Below, piece by piece: positions 13,719-15,427 of a stretch of DNA of 15,427 bases. Position 1 is the stretch's first letter. Each line of letters opens with the position of its first letter. The position numbers and the translations under genes are program-made. The notes below the pieces were generated by a model. The model was not told the DNA's origin, did not search any database, and saw only the letters and a program-made list of their open reading frames with translations. Origin of the DNA: UBA12465 sp964408785 (GTDB taxonomy: Bacteria > Patescibacteriota > Patescibacteriia > Patescibacteriales > UBA12465); assembly GCA_964408785.1 (NCBI GenBank), contig CAYPAS010000015.1, positions 1-15,427 on the forward strand. Reading direction: 5' to 3'.

Positions 13719-15427
13719 TTATCTTTTTAAAATCTTAACAAAAGCCTGCGGCGGAATTTCCACGCTTCCCTTGCCGGCGACCATCATCTTCTTTTTTCCT
13801 TTTTTCTGTTTTTCTAATAACTTGCGCTTACGGCTAACATCGCCACCATATAATTTAGCGGTAACATCTTTGCGCAAGGCGGATAAACGTTCGGAAGCGA
13901 TTACCTTCGCCCCTAAAGCGGCTTGTATCTTGATGGCAAACATCTGTCGTGGCAGATTATCTTTCAAAATATCAACGATTGCCCGCCCTTCATGATAAGC
14001 GTCATCGCGGTAAACTATGGTCGCTAACGATTCAACGATATCATCGGCGACTAAGATATCCAATTTAACGACATCAGCCGGACGGTAATCTAAATAATCA
14101 TAATTAATGGAAGCATAGCCGGAAGAAACGCTTTTTATCTTATCATAATAATCAGTCAAAATGGCTGATAAAGGCATTTCGTAGTGGAGCAGGACGCGGC
14201 TGTCATCGCCATCGCTGGAAATATATTCCGTATTCTTATAGATACCTCTTTTTTCCTGAGTAAGATTAATAATATTTCCCAAATACGACTTAGGAGTAAT
14301 GATATCTAATTTAACCCAAGGTTCTTCAATGGAATCTATTTGGTTTGGTTCGGGCAGGCCCTGCGGCGTTCTGATAATCACTTCTTCGCCGTTTGATTTA
14401 AAAACTTTATAAGCAACGCTGGGAACAGTGACTATTAAATCAAGGCCATATTCCCGACGCAAACGCTCTTGAAAAACTTCCAAATGCAACAAGCCCAAAA
14501 AGCCGCAACGGAAACCGAAACCAAGAGCATCCGATCTTTCCGGTTCATACGATAAAGCGGCATCATTAAGCTTTAATTTTTCCATGGCTTCCCGCAATTC
14601 TTTAAAATCATCACCTTCCCGTGGAAAAATTCCGGCAAAAACCATGGGGCGAACTTCTTTGTATCCCGGCAAGGCCTCAAGAACGACACCTTCTCCTAAA
14701 CCGCGGCCAGCCGTTAACGTATCGCCGACGCGACAATCAGAAACCTGACGAAAACCGGTAATAACATAACCGATTTCTCCCGCCGAAAGAGTGCTGGTCG
14801 GAAAATAATCCGGCTTGAATACGCCGCACTCCAAAACTTCGCTTTCGACATCTGTAGCCAAAAGCTTAATCCTATCACCCTTGCGCAAACAACCGTCAAC
14901 GACACGCACGTAAGCGACTACGCCGCGATAAGTATCATATTTGGAATCGAAAATCAAAGCGCGCGGGTAAGCTTTTTCTTGCTCTTCTTTGCTGACCGGC
15001 GGCTGACCATTATTTATAACCGCTTCCAAGATTTCCGCGACACCGGCGCCCGTCTTGCCGGAAGCGGAAATTATTTCTTCTTCTCGACAACCTAAAAGAT
15101 CAACGATTTCTTTCTTTGTCTTCTGTACGTCGGCGGCCGGCAAGTCTATCTTATTAACTACCGGAATTATAGTTAAATCCTGTTCTAAAGCTAAATAAAG
15201 ATTGGCCAAGGTTTGAGCCTGGATGCCTTGAGTGGAGTCAACTAAAAGCACGGCGGTTTCCACGGCGGCTAAAGAACGAGAAACTTCATAGGAAAAATCG
15301 ACGTGCCCTGGGGTATCTATCAGGTTAAGCTGATAACCTTGATAATCCATGGTTACTGGCTGAAGCTTGATGGTTATTCCTCTTTCTCTTTCGATGTCCA
15401 TGCCATCAAGAATCTGATCTTTCATCT
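13719..15427 (-). CDS. lepA: Elongation factor 4 (LepA) GTPase, N-terminus beyond the window
   Basis: About 569 codons lie in the window and the frame continues past its right edge. The visible Met (15425) is an internal residue, since the P-loop (AHIDHGKST region) that precedes it in all LepA proteins is missing here; about 35-40 residues should lie outside. Counting from that Met, the GTPase motifs are ERERGITIK (12-20, switch I), DTPGH (37-41), NKID (91-94) and SASGKTGAG (120-128). The end carries the LepA-specific C-terminal domain, finishing KGSVEIPPQAFVKILKR. LepA acts on the ribosome in translation initiation or elongation quality control. It heads the lepA, small ORF, recJ, rnhA group as seen here. 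Confidence 0.96.
   Translation of the reverse strand, partial: MKDQILDGMDIERERGITIKLQPVTMDYQGYQLNLIDTPGHVDFSYEVSRSLAAVETAVLLVDSTQGIQAQTLANLYLALEQDLTIIPVVNKIDLPAADVQKTKKEIVDLLGCREEEIISASGKTGAGVAEILEAVINNGQPPVSKEEQEKAYPRALIFDSKYDTYRGVVAYVRVVDGCLRKGDRIKLLATDVESEVLECGVFKPDYFPTSTLSAGEIGYVITGFRQVSDCRVGDTLTAGRGLGEGVVLEALPGYKEVRPMVFAGIFPREGDDFKELREAMEKLKLNDAALSYEPERSDALGFGFRCGFLGLLHLEVFQERLRREYGLDLIVTVPSVAYKVFKSNGEEVIIRTPQGLPEPNQIDSIEEPWVKLDIITPKSYLGNIINLTQEKRGIYKNTEYISSDGDDSRVLLHYEMPLSAILTDYYDKIKSVSSGYASINYDYLDYRPADVVKLDILVADDIVESLATIVYRDDAYHEGRAIVDILKDNLPRQMFAIKIQAALGAKVIASERLSALRKDVTAKLYGGDVSRKRKLLEKQKKGKKKMMVAGKGSVEIPPQAFVKILKR

Noticed and set aside
1..15427. Recoding of TGA, CRISPR arrays, tRNA genes, insertion sequences
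   Set aside because: TGA terminates porA and porB at sensible family lengths and no gene needs TGA read-through; no regularly spaced repeats, cloverleaf-like sequences or transposase-like frames were seen.

Overview
The window looks like a compact bacterial chromosome segment, most likely from a member of the Candidate Phyla Radiation (Patescibacteria, Parcubacteria-like). That assignment is inference. It rests on very short intergenic gaps, small membrane-anchored proteins with thrombospondin type-3 calcium repeats, and two secreted proteins carrying the two-helix 'type IV secretion pilin-like' segment common in those genomes. The standard bacterial code is used: TGA terminates porA and porB, and tryptophan is read from TGG. 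I saw no tRNA, rRNA, CRISPR array, insertion sequence or phage gene, and no gene-free stretch longer than about 120 bases.

Layout. (1) Positions 1-4943, minus strand: xth (AP endonuclease), leuS, rsmA, a membrane-anchored calcium-repeat protein, and at the edge the start of another secreted protein (TTG start). xth, leuS and rsmA are 2-4 bases apart and look like one transcript. The calcium-repeat gene seems to have its own extended -10 promoter overlapping the end of rsmA. (2) Positions 4944-5013: a divergent promoter region with a small hairpin in the rightward leader. (3) Positions 5014-11401, plus strand: a seven-gene operon, with a DsbA-like thiol oxidoreductase followed by all four subunits of a pyruvate:ferredoxin oxidoreductase (porG, porD, porA, porB). 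Two paralogous pilin-like secreted, cysteine-rich proteins are interleaved with the por genes. Each pilin-like gene starts inside the stop codon of a catalytic por subunit (porA/ATGA/first, porB/ATGA/second). (4) Positions 11398-15427, minus strand: lepA (start beyond the window), a 33-residue one-helix protein, recJ and rnhA, all tightly packed. rnhA and the second pilin-like gene converge with overlapping stop codons.

How the genes may work together. The POR subunits would interconvert pyruvate and acetyl-CoA plus CO2 in the cytoplasm using ferredoxin. The DsbA-like protein and the two pilin-like proteins would act outside the membrane. The first pilin-like protein ends in a knottin-like six-cysteine pattern. 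The second carries an N-terminal region rich in cysteines and a C-terminal C39-like cysteine peptidase domain. The plausible link inside this group is that the DsbA-like protein makes disulfides in the two cysteine-rich proteins. Why the group is woven into the POR operon is not evident from the sequence, and it is the most interesting feature here. The remaining genes are core translation and DNA-repair functions.
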